DNA of 64,000 nucleotides from Lucinisca nassula (GCA_963580285.1 OY757026.1:49947143-50011142), one strand, 5' to 3'. Positions 10,095 through 20,660 are shown, counted from the first letter of the stretch. Notes: generated from the sequence alone by a model not told the origin. Numbers and translations are program-made.

Positions 10095-11095
10095 TGTCTG
10101 GGGAAACCAGTTTGATGAACTGACTGCCACCGGTGCAGAGATATATGCTTTCTATACATCAGTTCATTCATTCAAGGTCTTGTCTTTCAAAAATGCTCAT
10201 GATCAAGCGAGATTTTTTACAGATGAAGAATGTATGATGTCTACCAAAAAGTCGGATTTCCTTGAAAAACTAGAAAGACTTGCTGGTTGTATAGTATTTG
10301 ACGGGATGTCTGTACTTTAAATGTTGCAGCATTCATCATGTCTCAAACTGACATATCAACAGATGGCTGCTATGTTTTGGTCTTACAGTCTTCTTACCAT
10401 TATTTGGGTAGCCACCATTCACGTCGGTTTTGAGAGGAATGAGGCAAACTGTCTCAAATCACAGACCCAACAAAAGTGTGGAAAGAATGTTTCTTCACAC
10501 GCGCCTGTGTCTACGAGGAAAAATATAGTAACTGGTGATTGATAGATACGTTCAAGCAGTAAAAGCAAGAACTTTACACTAAACTTAACGAAAATTGCCA
10601 TGAGCTTCTTAAGAAGAATGCTACTGTTGTTGGTGCAGGTTGACTTGAGAACAAGGCTCTGAAGTTTCTGCTGATGTTGTTCCTATTCAGCATGAACTTT
10701 ATTCCAACCGTGAAGAAGCTGATAGTAGAATGATTTGCAACTAGCCGTTGCAGGTTCTCTTGTTGTCAGTTCTGATACCGATGTTTTCTTTCTACTTGTG
10801 CATCACTTTAACCTGCTTTATGCTGGTGACAGGCAGAAAAGGTATTCATGCTGACTGCACCAGGTATATTCCAGTTCACACTGTTTTCAGGAAGCTAGAG
10901 CCAGATGAAAGGGCAATGATGCTGTCTGTATTGTCTTATGGATTGTGATACCTGCTCTTCTTTACATAGTACAGGCAAGAAAAAGGCAATTCATGTTCTG
11001 CCTAAACCAGACTTCCAGCTTCATGAGATTTCAGATCTTGGGACTGAGTCAAATGTCTCAGGGCTAGTTAAAGCAGCAGCAATTTCTTTTTAGTG
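10095..11095 (+). pseudogene. Broken remnant of a repetitive-element protein (EEADSRM / SSDTDVFFLLVHH type)
   Basis: From 10095 one frame reads VWGNQFDELTATGAEIYAF and runs to FDGMSVL before a TAA at 10318-10320. After several frame changes and stops, 10680-10735 gives QHELYSNREEADSRMI and 10747-10805 gives GSLVVSSDTDVFFLLVHH; 10860-10950 gives RYIPVHTVFRKLEPDERAM. The pair EEADxRM and SxDTDVxxLLxHH with this spacing is, as far as I recall, the signature of an unnamed protein family found in many copies in cnidarian and mollusc genomes and probably spread by mobile elements. Stops and shifts in every frame show it is dead. No splice sites that would rescue the frame are evident. Family assignment is from memory of the motif, not a search. 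Confidence 0.6.
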
Positions 11096-11184
11096 CACAG
11101 GTGTGCATATCAGCTACCGATTTGATGGGGAGCTATAAAATCTATGATTAACTTGCCTAGCCCAGTAGACCTAGGGTATACAGA

Positions 11185-11402
11185 GTAAACCGCTTAGAGA
11201 TTCTAACCATGCCCAGGAAAAGTGGTGCGAGTTGGACCATCCTTGCATATAAAACCTTTTGGTTTAAATGTGTGGCGGGGCGAGATGTCATTTCATCTAA
11301 ATGTCGGGGAAAGTCCCACAAAAAAAATGGAAGCAATGTCTCCAAAATGCCAAATGACTGATACAGTGTTGACGGGGACGTTGTACCTCAAATCAAACAA
11401 AA
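11185..11402 (+). repeat. SINE-A copy, 5' truncated
   Basis: Enters at 'gtaaaccgcttagagattc' and ends GACGTTGTACCTCAAATCAAAC. The poly-A stretch in 'cccacaaaaaaaatggaag' is longer than in other copies. The GGGCGGGG end is absent. Confidence 0.8.
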
Positions 11403-11750
11403 TATAACCTAATTGTATAGCATATCCTCTTTATAACACATTTTTATAACATAGTTTGGGATATAACACTTTATAACCCCCAAAACCTAGCCAGTTACAC
11501 AGCAAACATGACAATAAAAGTCATTTTAGATCAATTTGATAAACACTATTTTGCTGTTTGTTTGGATGTAGCACTGCTGAATTAAGACGGTTAATGCTCA
11601 TATCCCGAAAACAGTGTTATAAAGAGGTGGTGTTTCCTAATGGCTGATCATATAATATAGTATGAAAACATAACTAAGCATTAGTTTCAATGCCCTCTTC
11701 TACTTATTGTGTAAAATGAAATCCTCGCCTGCAAATCCCTTGAGTGTGAG
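11403..11750. other. No gene recognised
   Basis: AT-rich sequence with 'tataacac' repeated four times between 11435 and 11475. No coding signal. Confidence 0.4.
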
Positions 11751-12470
11751 TATTATGTGAATGAATTGTACTGGTAAACTGAGTGGGTGGGGTAATCCTG
11801 GGGCTAAATTTACCTGGGGGTAAAAAAGTCATAACAAATCATGAATGTGCTTGGGAATAGTGTTAAATGTATTTTAGAATAGTGTCTTAGTTAAAATAAA
11901 ACAATCGATAAATAAAAACTGTTTAACATTTTGAAACATCAGCATTGCCTTTATGTAACACCTATGAAACTAGACACAAAAACGATGAAATGTCTTTTGT
12001 TTCACCGGTTTTCAAGTCAAACCTAAAATGCTGATCAATATTCTAGCACAAGTAGTCTTTCTATACCAGAAAAATAAATTAAAATAAGTTTGTAAGATGA
12101 TTTGTGGCAATATTATGTGAATGAATTATACTGGTAAACTGAGTGGGTGGGGTAATCCTGGGGCTAAATTGATGGTAAAAAAGTCAAAATCAACCATAAA
12201 TGTACTTCAGAATAGTGTTAAATGTATTTTAGAATAGTGTCTTAGTTAAAATAAAACAATAGATATGAAAAAACTGTTTAAATTTTGAAACATCAGAATT
12301 GCTTTCATGTACCACCTATGAAACTAGACACAAAAACAATAAAATATCATTTTTTTCACCGGTTTTCAAGTCAAACCTAAAAAATTGATCTATATTCTAG
12401 CACAAATCTTCTTTCTACACCAGAAAAATAAATTAAAATAAGTTTGTAAGATGATTTGTGGTATTTATAT
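11751..12470 (+). repeat. Two-unit tandem duplication, 360 bp period
   Basis: TATTATGTGAATGAATT occurs at 11751 and 12111, exactly 360 bp apart, and the two units match almost throughout: ACTGAGTGGGTGGGGTAATC, TAGAATAGTGTCTTAGTT, GAAACTAGACACAAAAAC, CACCGGTTTTCAAGTCAAAC and AGTTTGTAAGATGATTTGTG are in both. The second unit lacks a few bases after GGGGCTAAATT. No frame is conserved between the units, so I read it as non-coding. Confidence 0.85.
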
Positions 12471-12628
12471 TCATAGTTTATGAAAAACTGGAATTTACAG
12501 CTATGGCGGCCATCTTGGACGCCATCTTGGATTTCTCAGCTCGCCATCATTTATGCTAATTTATGCCGGCAGTTTCAGATACTACGGATGCTGACGAACA
12601 TTTTGGTATATGACATGTTATGTTATAC

Positions 12629-12648
12629 GGGGGGGGGGGGGGGGGGGG
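12629..12648 (+). repeat. G20 homopolymer
   Basis: An uninterrupted run of twenty G after 'ttatac' and before 'tatgggtt'. It can form G-quadruplex structures; its length in an assembly is often unreliable. Confidence 0.9.
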
Positions 12649-12700
12649 TATGGGTTACTACCAGAAATAGTGGACTTTTTGGCCCATTGTCACCCTACCA

Positions 12701-13560
12701 ATACTAAATGGAATGTAATATTTCGCAAATTCATTGGTTAGATCTCATTGATATCTATCAGTATGCCAAAATTGTTTAAATATTCAAAGCGGTTAAGTCG
12801 CTATCACCAATTTTCACAAACGGGTTACGGACGGACAGACAGACAGATCATATATGGCTTGGCGGCCATTTTGGTCATGTGACCTGGACCCCATGAGCAA
12901 ATTTTGGTTTCCCCCATCCGATAGAGGCTCCATATGAAATTTGACTTCAATCGGTCTAACGGTTTCCGAGGAGAAGCAGTTCGAAAATTTTCACTTTTTT
13001 CGCCTCGGCGAGGCTATACTAAATGGAATGTAATATTTCGCAAGTTCATTGGTTAGATCTTATTGATATCTATCAGTATGCCAAAAATTGTTTAAATATT
13101 CCAAGCGGTTAAGTCACTATCACCAATTTTCACAAACGGGTTACGGACGGACAGACAGACAGACCATATATGGCTTGGCGGCCATTTTGGTCATGTGACC
13201 TGGACCCCATGAGCAAATTTTGGTTTCCCCCATCCCATAGAGGCTCTTTGAAATTTGACTTCAATCGGCCCAACGGTTTCCGAGGAGAAGCAGTTCGAAA
13301 ATTTTCACATTTTTCGCCTCGGCGAGGCTATACTAAATGGAATGTAATATTTCGCAAGTTCATTGGTTAGATCTCATTGATATCTATCAGAATGCCAAAA
13401 ATTGTTTAAATATTCCAAGCGGTTAAGTCACTATCACAAACGGGTTTCGGACGGACAGACAGGCTGACAGAATGACCGAATGACACGGTGATTTTAGGGC
13501 ACTCTTAGAAAATCAACCGACTTCAGTCGGTCGCTTTTTCTGCGGGTCGTACAATATATC
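12701..13560 (+). repeat. 315 bp tandem array ending in a CGACTTCAGTCGG hairpin
   Basis: ATACTAAATGGAATGTAATA occurs at 12701, 13016 and 13330, 314-315 bp apart. Each unit includes GGCTTGGCGGCCATTTTGG, TCATGTGACCTGGACCCC, a (GACA)n stretch (ACGGACGGACAGACAGAC) and CGCCTCGGCGAGGC, itself a palindrome. The array ends with CCGACTTCAGTCGGTCGC and a TTTTTCTGCGGGTCGT run. A further copy with the same end is at 14700-15110. This build (tandem core plus fixed hairpin end) is that of a mobile cassette. Confidence 0.75.
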
Positions 13561-13635
13561 CTGTAAACCCCAGTTTTCTCCATATATAGTGGGATTTTAG
13601 ATGGATGTTCATCACATAGACTTGTTGACCTGATG

Positions 13636-13930
13636 ACCGGCCCCCGCCCCTCGGGGCTTGGAGAAATAGATGGGGCTACATGATGCTTCCACGCACGGCT
13701 GAAACCGAAGGCACGTGAATACTGGTTAACAGCTTAGATAGAGGTTCTAAGCCTGCCCAGGAAATGTGAAGTGAGTCGGACCGTCCATGCATAAAGCCAA
13801 TATTGTTTTTTTGGCGGCAGGGTTTGAGATGTCATTTCATCTCAGTGTCGGGTAAGAGTCCCACAGAATTGGAAGCAAGGTCTCCAAAATGACCTATACA
13901 GTGTTGACGGGGACGTTAAACCTCAAACGG
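13636..13930 (+). repeat. SINE-A, near full length
   Basis: Begins GGCCCCCGCCCCTCGGGGCT and ends GACGTTAAACCTCAAACG. A minus-strand SINE-C follows at once, so the two tails abut tail to tail. Confidence 0.85.
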
Positions 13931-13935
13931 CTTTA

Positions 13936-14162
13936 GTTTTATTGGTTTTTGGTTTCACGGCCCTTTCAAGATAATTTCACTTATATCGGGCCGATCATTA
14001 ATCAGAGGCGGACGAAAACCTGAGTACCCGGAGAAAAACCACCTGACCTTCCGTTGCAGAACTTGGCGTCTTACATATGACCCGAGCGAGGCTCGAACCA
14101 CAGCGGTGAGAGACCCAATGATCAAGAGTCAGCGCTCTTAACCACTAGTCTACAGAGGCCCG
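13936..14162 (-). repeat. SINE-C copy
   Basis: Read on the minus strand: CGGGCCTCTGTAGACTAGTG, GGTTAAGAGCGC, GTGGTTCGAGCCTCGC, then TTCTGCAACGGAAGGTCAGG and a GGGCCGTGAAACCAAAAACC tail. Complete head and body. Confidence 0.85.
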
Positions 14163-14251
14163 TAAACCTCCTAACGATAACGCATCAGTGCGACATAGTG
14201 CATTTCCTCATTTCTCCAAAATGGTGACTTTTCTTATCTATACTCCAAACA

Positions 14252-14297
14252 AAGGTTGTGGGTGCTCGTTAGAACCGCCGAGTACCCACAACCTATG
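14252..14297. repeat. GAACCGCC-type fold-back, short loop
   Basis: AAGGTTGTGGGTGCTCG / TTAGAACCGCCGAGTACC / CACAACCT. The arms AGGTTGTGGGTGCTCG and CGAGTACCCACAACCT are inverted; part of the second GAACCGCC arm is deleted compared with 17531-17597. Flanks ('gtgcatttcctcatttctcc', 'gcagaaattagaaaaataa') match the 17.5 kb copy, so the hairpin is the core of a larger repeat. Confidence 0.7.
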
Positions 14298-14389
14298 TCT
14301 TAAAGCAGAAATTAGAAAAATAACCAGTGCTTCAGCTGAAGTGCACGACCCGCCGGATGCTTTAAGCTTTATGAGTGTTACCATATATG

Positions 14390-15110
14390 GGTATGGCGGC
14401 CATTTTGGTCATGTGACCTGGACCTAAAACGGTTCTCCCAATAAATGCGCCTTATCGTAAGGAGCAAAAACATATCTTATACTTTAGTACTGTATTCTGA
14501 ATCGTTTGCAGGATAAAATGCATTCTCACTTTTCCAATACAAAAGCATATGTGTCAAAGTTTTGACCTAGGCACAAAGAAGGTCAAGGTCAACCCAGGTT
14601 CACCATTTTAGCAATTTATGATGGGCCTACGTCCCAGATGCTACTTATCAAGTTTCGTGGAAATCTGCCCAGTGGTTCTGGAGAAGACTATTTTTCAAGG
14701 TTTTTTTACCATATATGGCTTGGCGGCCATTTTGGTCATGTGACATGGACCCCATGAGCAAATTTTGGTTTCCCCCATCCCATAGAGGCTCCATATGAAA
14801 TTTGACTTTAATCGGCCCAACGGTTTCCGAGAAGAAGCAGTTCAAAAATGTTCACATTTTTCGCCTCGGCGAGGCTATACTAAATGAAATGTAATATTTC
14901 GCTAGTTCATTGGTTAGATCTCATTGATATCTATCAGTATGCCAAAAATTGTTTAAATATTTCAAGCGGTTAAGTCACTATCACCAATTTTCACAAACGG
15001 GTTACGGACGGACAGACAGACTGACAGAATGACACGGTGATTTTAGGGCACTCTTAGAAAATCAACCGACTTCAGTCGGTCGCTTTTTCTGCGGGTCGTG
15101 CAATATATAC
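14390..15110 (+). repeat. Cassette related to the 315 bp array, with spacer
   Basis: 'ggtatggcggccattttggt' at 14391 begins a first partial copy; 14480-14690 is unlike the array; a full unit starts at 14709 (ATATGGCTTGGCGGCC) and ends with the CCGACTTCAGTCGG hairpin at 15065-15082 and the same TTTTTCTGCGGGTCGT run as at 13530. Confidence 0.65.
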
Positions 15111-15201
15111 TCCTGTAAACCCCAGTTTTCTCCATATATAGTAGGGATTTTGGTGGACATAGACTTGTTAACCTGATGAATGGCGCGTCCAGTCTATGGA
15201 A

Positions 15202-15415
15202 AATTGTTATCTTTGATTTGATGTTTAACGTCCCCGTCAACACTACATAGGTCATTTTTTAGACGTTGTTTCCAATTTTGTGAGACTTTTACCCGACATT
15301 CAGATGAAATGACGTCTCAAGCCCTGTCGCCTATGAAACCAATAAGGTTTATAAGCATGGACGGTCCGACTCACACTGCTTGGCCTGGGCAGGCTTAGAT
15401 CCTCTGAGCGGTTTA
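15202..15415 (-). repeat. SINE-A copy cut by the assembly gap
   Basis: Starts GTTATCTTTGATTTGATG then TTTAACGTCCCCGTCAACAC and runs to 'cctctgagcggttta', where the sequence becomes N. The 5' part would lie in the gap. Confidence 0.8.
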
Positions 15416-15438
15416 NNNNNNNNNNNNNNNNNNNNNNN
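15416..15438. other. Assembly gap (23 N)
   Basis: Twenty-three undetermined bases. The SINE-A on the left is not resumed on the right, so real sequence is missing or the join is artificial. Confidence 0.98.
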
Positions 15439-15780
15439 ATATTGATTTACGATTTTGCATCAACTGATACATAACTTTTGACAATCCAATGCACAATCCA
15501 ATTTCAACACTGGGAGAGTTTACTGGAGAAAAGGCTAACCCTTTTCCCTCTGAATAATTAATTTAGCCACACCCATTTCTGACTTTGAGCCAATCAGATT
15601 ATTTAGTTCAGTTTATACTAATTTAGTTTGGTTCGATTGCGATGAAAGCTCCAAGCTTATTGAATTGCTCTTGAACACTCATTCTGGAAGTTATCACGTG
15701 CACGCAAGAGGCAGTGACTTTTACACTACTGCTTCCCATTTACACCTGGGTCAAGTGGGACATTGTCATAACATGTCTTA
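15439..15780. other. No gene; piece of the fold-back flank repeat
   Basis: The segment 15530-15605 (taattaatttagccacaccc, then caatcagatta) is also found at 17275-17320, in inverse at 18590-18660, and split at 34050-34600. Nothing else assigned. Confidence 0.45.
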
Positions 15781-16045
15781 TTAAAGGACCCACCTCATCT
15801 CCAAATTAAACTCTATTGGTTTCATTGGGCGACAGGGCTTGAGATGTCATTTCATCTCAATGTCGGGTAAAAGTCCCACAAAATTGGAAGCAGCGTCTCC
15901 AAAATGACCTTTACAGTGTTGACGGGGATGTTAAACCTCAAATCAAACAAAACAAAACCTCATCTCCAATGGCTGGATTCGAACCCACAACCTTTTGATC
16001 ATAAGTCGAATGCGCTAACCACTGAGCTATCCAGGCAGACTTGAC
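15781..16045 (-). repeat. tRNA-derived SINE (family F), interrupted by SINE-A
   Basis: On the minus strand 16037-15970 reads CTGGATAGCTCAGTGGTTAG (A box), an anticodon-like CGACTTATGATCA, GTGGGTTCGAATCCAGCC (B box) and CATTGGAGATGAGG. The acceptor-like ends do not pair well, so it is SINE-type rather than a working tRNA. A SINE-A has entered its body; the remaining part (GGAGATGAGGTGGGTCC on the minus strand) is at 15781-15804. Confidence 0.7.
15805..15956 (+). repeat. SINE-A, 5' truncated, with 13 bp target duplication
   Basis: Body from 'ctctattggtttcattggg' to GATGTTAAACCTCAAATC and an (AAAC)n tail. ACCTCATCTCCAA flanks it on both sides (15792-15804 and 15957-15969). This fixes the element's 3' end and shows it spread by retroposition. 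Confidence 0.9.
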
Positions 16046-16687
16046 GAGTGGCGGCTGTAAAAAGTCTCCCCGTACATCCATCATAGTGCAGATTATATTT
16101 TCTGGTCCTTTGCGATCATTGAGTTCATTTAGAATCATTTTGAATATAGATTTTCTGCTTAAGCCGGTGCTAGAGGGCGTGGCCGGTGTTGCACTTTTCA
16201 GTACTGGTCATGAACAGACTCAATAAAACCGAGTCTGCTACATTCGTTTATTTGGTGTATTCTTTGCTTCCAAAGGATCTGACTAATCAGAACTTATTGA
16301 TGTAATTGATTCCTGCAAACTCACAAACTGGATGTCAAACAGAGTGGAACCTGGATCTACACTGTTTGCAAAGGTAGGGGTTGTCCTGGGATAAGGATTA
16401 AACTCCACACTCAAACTGGGACTTTATGTAATGAGCTTTAAAGATGATAAAAATTGATTGAAACTAATTTTAATCAGGGCCTGAATTCTAGTAATATCAG
16501 AAATGTTAAAAAGCCTTTGAACATTTGAGATACAGTCTTTAAACTTGCATGCTGTACAACCATGGATTAAACACCATTAATTGTCTGCATTATTTGCCAT
16601 TTAGGAAACTATAGCTATTATATACAGCTAAGTTGCATGTCTCTAAGAATGCCACTTTTTGAATAACAAAAAAGTATGCTATTTTTG
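16046..16687. other. No gene recognised
   Basis: No coding signal or clear repeat. 16325-16370 holds one weak fold-back arm (gaacctggatctacactgtt). Confidence 0.4.
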
Positions 16688-16996
16688 AAGGCCCATGCCC
16701 ATTGGGGCTTTACTAAATAGATGGGCTGGAGGATGCTTCCAGGCAGAGCTGAAACTGACCAGACACGCGTACTGGTAAATCGCTTAGAGGATCTAAGCCT
16801 GCCCAGGCAAAGCGGTGCAAGTCAGACCATCCATGCTTATAAACCCTATTGGTTTAATTGGGCGAAAGGGCTTGAGATGTCATTTCATCTCACATTTTGG
16901 GTAAAAGTCCCACAAAATTGGAAGCAAGGTCTCCAAAATTACCTATACAGTGTTGACTGTGACGTTAAACCACAAATCAAACAAACAAACAAAAAT
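16688..16996 (+). repeat. SINE-A, full length
   Basis: Starts GGCCCATGCCCATTGGGGCT and ends GACGTTAAACCACAAATC, then (AAAC)3. All blocks are present; one of the better full-length references in the window. Confidence 0.9.
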
Positions 16997-17033
16997 GTAA
17001 TTTCTGACTTTTGCTCAGAATTCTAATATATGT

Positions 17034-17345
17034 AGTACCGTAATTATCCTATGTATTGGGACAGATAGACATAAGCAAACAGTGTAGACCCAGATCAGAC
17101 TGAGCAGTCTGATCAGAGTCTACACTGTTTGCCATTCCGTATGCACCTTGTGGACTCCATGCTGGATCATGAAACAAATTTGTAAAAATTTTCGGAGGAT
17201 TATAGCAAATTCTCGGTGTCCGAATTTTTAGGATTTTTACGGTAGTTAGCTCCTTAATCATTATCCTGCTGAAGGAATTAATTTAGCCACACCCATTGCT
17301 GACTATCAACCAATCAAATTACTCTATATACTATTTTAATTAAAT
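17034..17345 (+). repeat. Composite repeat with GCAAACAGTG hairpin
   Basis: A near-perfect hairpin at 17075-17132 (GCAAACAGTGTAGACCCAG facing GAGTCTACACTGTTTGC) is followed by CATTCCGTATGCACCTTGTG, GAAACAAATTTGTAAAAATT and a 'tttagccacaccc' end. The same order recurs, inverted, at 18235-18410 and, direct, at 33700-33960. The repeat is therefore longer than the hairpin. Confidence 0.7.
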
Positions 17346-17367
17346 CTACAAACTGCTTGACAATGTA

Positions 17368-17401
17368 ATAATAATAATAATAAATAATAATAATAATAAT
17401 C
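17368..17401 (+). repeat. (TAA)n microsatellite
   Basis: Eleven AAT/TAA units with one irregular step, followed by 'caactttatttaacgacgg'. Confidence 0.9.
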
Positions 17402-17530
17402 AACTTTATTTAACGACGGTAGTAACCATTATGATAACACACTCATGCATCCTAGTGCATTTTTTCACATCTCCAAAATGGCTACTTTTCTGATGAAAAT
17501 TCAAGATATTTTTCCTATTTACACTGCAAA

Positions 17531-17597
17531 CATAGGTTTTGGGTGCTCGTTAGAACCGCCTCAATGAGGCGGTTCTAACGAGTACCCACAACCTATG
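17531..17597. repeat. GAACCGCC-type fold-back, near-perfect palindrome
   Basis: CATAGGTTTTGGGTGCTCG, TTAGAACCGCCTCA then ATGAGGCGGTTCTAACGAG and TACCCACAACCTATG. The arms pair over about 32 bases with two mismatches and almost no loop. The same element at 28570-28635 has compensating and non-compensating changes. Confidence 0.85.
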
Positions 17598-17750
17598 TCT
17601 TGGAGCATAAATAAGAAAAATAATGTATATCCCACTAAACTAAGTTTTCTCTATATAAATTGGGGTTTAAAGGGGTATTTATACATATACACTCATCTTC
17701 CATATGGCCCTCTCTAAGCTAGAAAAGCACAAAGCTTATTTACAAATTTT

Positions 17751-17809
17751 TGAGTAGACCCTTATCAGATGGCTTCTACAGAAGCCATCTGATCTAGATC
17801 TACACCACT
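17751..17809. repeat. Fold-back element (ATCAGATGGCTTCT arms)
   Basis: ATCAGATGGCTTCT and AGAAGCCATCTGAT face each other around a two-base loop. The outer GTAGACC / GATCTAC arms are degraded. Same type as 18510-18574 and 33955-34019. Confidence 0.8.
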
Positions 17810-17896
17810 TTCAATGATAGGGGTTTTGTGTTCAGGGGGGCAAAGGTTAAGGCCATTCTGATTTGTACCCATTGTCAATGTTATACAGATAGTGGT

Positions 17897-18193
17897 TGGT
17901 TGGTTGATTTGATGTTTAACGTCCCCGTCAACACTGTAAAGGTCATTTTGGAGACGTTGCTTCCAATTTTGTGGGACTTTTACCCGACATTGAGATGAAA
18001 TGACATCTCAAGCCCTGCCGCCCAATGAAACCAACAGGTTTATTAGCATGGACGGTCCGCCTTGCACCGCCGTTCCTGGACAGGCTTAGATCCTCTAAGT
18101 GGTTTACCAGTACTAGTGTGCGGGCCGGATTCAGCTCTGCGTGGAAGCATCATGCAGCCCATATATTTCTTCAAGCCCCTTTGGGTGGCTGGG
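17897..18193 (-). repeat. SINE-A, near full length, with 14 bp target duplication
   Basis: Flanked by ATACAGATAGTGGT (17883-17896) and ATACAGATGGTGGT (18194-18207). The body runs from TTGGTTGATTTGATG to the TCAAGCCCCTTTGGGTGG box, which is altered from the usual GGGCGGGG. Confidence 0.85.
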
Positions 18194-18234
18194 ATACAGA
18201 TGGTGGTAATGAGTGCCCAAACTCTTCAGCATAA

Positions 18235-18680
18235 AAACTCTGAAGATTCGGACACCTTGATGATTTGTTGTAATTCTCCTAAAATTTTAACAAATTTGTT
18301 TCACAGTGAAGCAGGGAGGCCAAAAATGTGCAGACGGAATGGTAAATAGTGTAGACCCTGATCAGACTGCTCCTGAAGGAGCAGTCTGATCTGGGTCTGC
18401 ACTGTTTGCTTAGTCCTGTGTGTCCCAGTACTTAGGATCATTATGGTATACTGTTTGCAAATTCAGGGTTAACTCTTATCATGCTGTTCACGACAGCCCA
18501 TATCTTTGGAAACAGTGTAGATCCAGATCAGATGGCTTCTGAAGAAGCCATCTGATCTGGATCTACACTGTTTGACATTCAGTTAATGAATTTGTAGGAA
18601 TAAATTACATCAAGTAATCTGATTGGTTCAAAATCAGAGATGGGTGTGGCTAAACTGAATATTCAGCAAGATAAGGGTTA
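18235..18680 (-). repeat. Composite repeat with two GCAAACAGTG-type hairpins
   Basis: Inverted copy of the 17.0 kb repeat. Hairpin 1 at 18345-18410 (TCAGACTGCTCC / GGAGCAGTCTGA core). Hairpin 2 at 18510-18574 is nearly perfect: AAACAGTGTAGATCCAGATC, AGATGGCTTCT / AGAAGCCATCT, then CTGGATCTACACTGTTT. The end segment 'aatctgattggttc ... gggtgtggctaaa' matches 34050-34575. Confidence 0.8.
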
Positions 18681-19079
18681 AGAGTGGAATCTTGCAACAG
18701 AAATAGCTGAAAATCAGGGAGGAGCCCAACAAACTGAAATATTCAGCAAAATATAGCAGGGGTAATGCCCTTACAACGTACGACTTATTTTGAACTAGAA
18801 TTCCAGCATTCAGTCATTAACAGAGTTGCATGTTGTCATGAAAGGTATCCGTGCAAGATAATCACGACTAAGTACCCTTCATAATGCACTGTCATAAATT
18901 GCTGACATTTTAGGCGGGCACGGCTCAGTATAAGAAGCCTAGACTGGTTTAAAACTTTTTTCTCTGACAGTATGCGACTAATCAGCTTAATGCATGCAAA
19001 CTCAGTCTTTGAGGTTGTGCTTTGGTGGAGGGGAATGGAGATGTTTCATGAGCAGGCATGGCATTTGGGTTGTTCTGGG
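18681..19079. other. No gene recognised
   Basis: No coding signal or assignable repeat. Confidence 0.4.
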
Positions 19080-19497
19080 GGTTTTAGCTCACCTGGTGAG
19101 CTATTGTGATCGGTCAATGTCCATCGTGCATTGTGGGTTGTTTGTCGTCAACAATTCCCTTTAAAAGACTACTACTTCTAAACCCTTGGGCCAATTCAAT
19201 TCAAACATCAAGGTGGACCTCTATGAAAATTGCTAAAACTGTTCCGCTCCAATGAGAAAATGGGTGCCAGAGCTAAAAATAGAAAAATGTCAACAATATG
19301 CTTTTAATGTGAACTCCTCCTAAACCCTAGTAGGCAAATTTGATTCAAATTTCACAAGAATGTTGCCAAGGTGACCAGCTATCAAAATGCAACCTATATG
19401 CTTCAAGGAATAAGATGACTGTCAGTTATCCATATGACTTTCAGAAGCTATGTGAAATCAGGTGAGCGATTCATGTCCATCTTGGCCCTCTTGTTTA
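19080..19497 (+). repeat. Short AGCTCACCTG...GGCCCTCTTG cassette
   Basis: Starts TTTTAGCTCACCTGGTGAGC, contains two to three weak units (gctaaaaatagaaaaatgtc, aactcctcctaaac, aattttcataagg-like), and ends CATCTTGGCCCTCTTGTT. The same start and end occur at 34751, 47574-49211 and, for the end, 31990-32013. I recall this start/end pair as very common in mollusc genomes. No coding content; autonomous partner unknown (a Helitron-like mechanism is possible but not shown). Confidence 0.65.
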
Positions 19498-19534
19498 CAT
19501 GATATATTACAGAGAAGTCAGTGATGTTTAAGAC

Positions 19535-19695
19535 TTGTGAGTGAGTGTTTGAGTTTAAGTCCCACCAACAGCTAAGGTCATACAGAGACGGGACCTCGGT
19601 TTAAAGACTCATCCGAAAGCCTAAAGAAGCCCAGGATCGATCCTGTGACCCCTGGTTTACAAGGTGAGTAGCATAACCACTACACCCCCCCCCCC
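19535..19695 (-). repeat. SINE-B copy
   Basis: GAGTGAGTGTTTGAGTTTAAG, CCCACCAACAGCTAAGGTC, GGGACCTCGGTTTAAAGACT and the head region GTTTACAAGGTGAGTAGC / ATAACCACTACACCCC. The head is followed by a C9 run in place of the usual start. Confidence 0.85.
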
Positions 19696-19734
19696 TCATG
19701 CCCATGACCTGAAGATCAAGGTCATGGACTTACA

Positions 19735-20335
19735 ATTATGCCCCCGGAATCAAAGATCCGGGGACATATAGTTTTTGGTCTGTCTGTCTGTTTCTCTGTT
19801 TGTCTGTCCGCAAAAACCTTTACATTGGGCATAACTTTGAATGGTAACTGATAGGGCTTATATATATCTCATGTGCATACCTTTTCACAAGACCTTTCAA
19901 GAGGTACCATAAATTTTGACCTTGTGACCTTTACTTTGACCTCTTTTTTTATAGACTTTAACATTGGCAATAACTTTCGCTTGGTAAGTGGTATGGCTTT
20001 CATATTTCACATGTGCATTCCTTGTCACAAGACCTTTCTAGTGGTACCATAATTTTGGACCTCGTGACCTAGACCTTGATGTTTGACCTACTTTTTAAAA
20101 ACTTTAACATTGGCCATAACTTTTAATTGGTAAGTGATAGGGTTTTCATATTTCATATGTACATTCTATGTCACAAGACCTTTCCAACGATCCCATAATT
20201 TTTGAACTTGTGACCTTGACCTACTTTTTAAGACTTGAACATTGGCCATACTTTTTTGTTGCTTAGTGATACTGCTTTCATATTTAACATGCAATGTCTG
20301 GGAGCATCAGTGTTTCACAAACACATCTTATTTTT
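19735..20335 (+). repeat. Cassette with about 140 bp tandem units
   Basis: Opens CCCCCGGAATCAAAGATCCG then GGGACATATAGTTTTTGG and a (CTGT)n run. Units recur at about 19841, 19981, 20127 and 20259 (ggtaagtgatagggctttca, cacaagacctttc, gtgaccttgaccta). It ends near 'tcacaaacacatctta', the reverse of the start of the cassette at 60000. Each unit carries TGACCTTGACCT or a relic of it. Confidence 0.65.
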
Positions 20336-20339
20336 ATGT

Positions 20340-20660
20340 TAAAATTGTTTTAGAAATTTTTGTTAAAGTTTTTTAACGGCTCATATTTTCCAAAGCATAT
20401 GATAAATTTGGTTCATATTTGATGTGATGATAGATGCAGGTCCAAAGTTTCATTCAGCAATACTCCTGTTCATACCAATAACCTCAAGATCAAGGTTACA
20501 AACAAAAATTTTTAATGGTTAAGGTTTTTCTAGAGCTAAAATTTTCCAAACTATGCAATGGATTTGGTTCATATTTGGTATGATGATAGATATACCTAGG
20601 TCCAAAAGTTTATTAGGCAATACTCCCACCAGTGCTCATGGCCTCAAAGACACTTTCCAA
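20340..20660 (+). repeat. Two units of the TGATGATAGAT array
   Basis: GGTTCATATTTGATGTGATG and GGTTCATATTTGGTATGATG, each followed by atagat, ggtccaaa and caatactcc. These are the same monomers as in 51600-52440. Confidence 0.7.
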
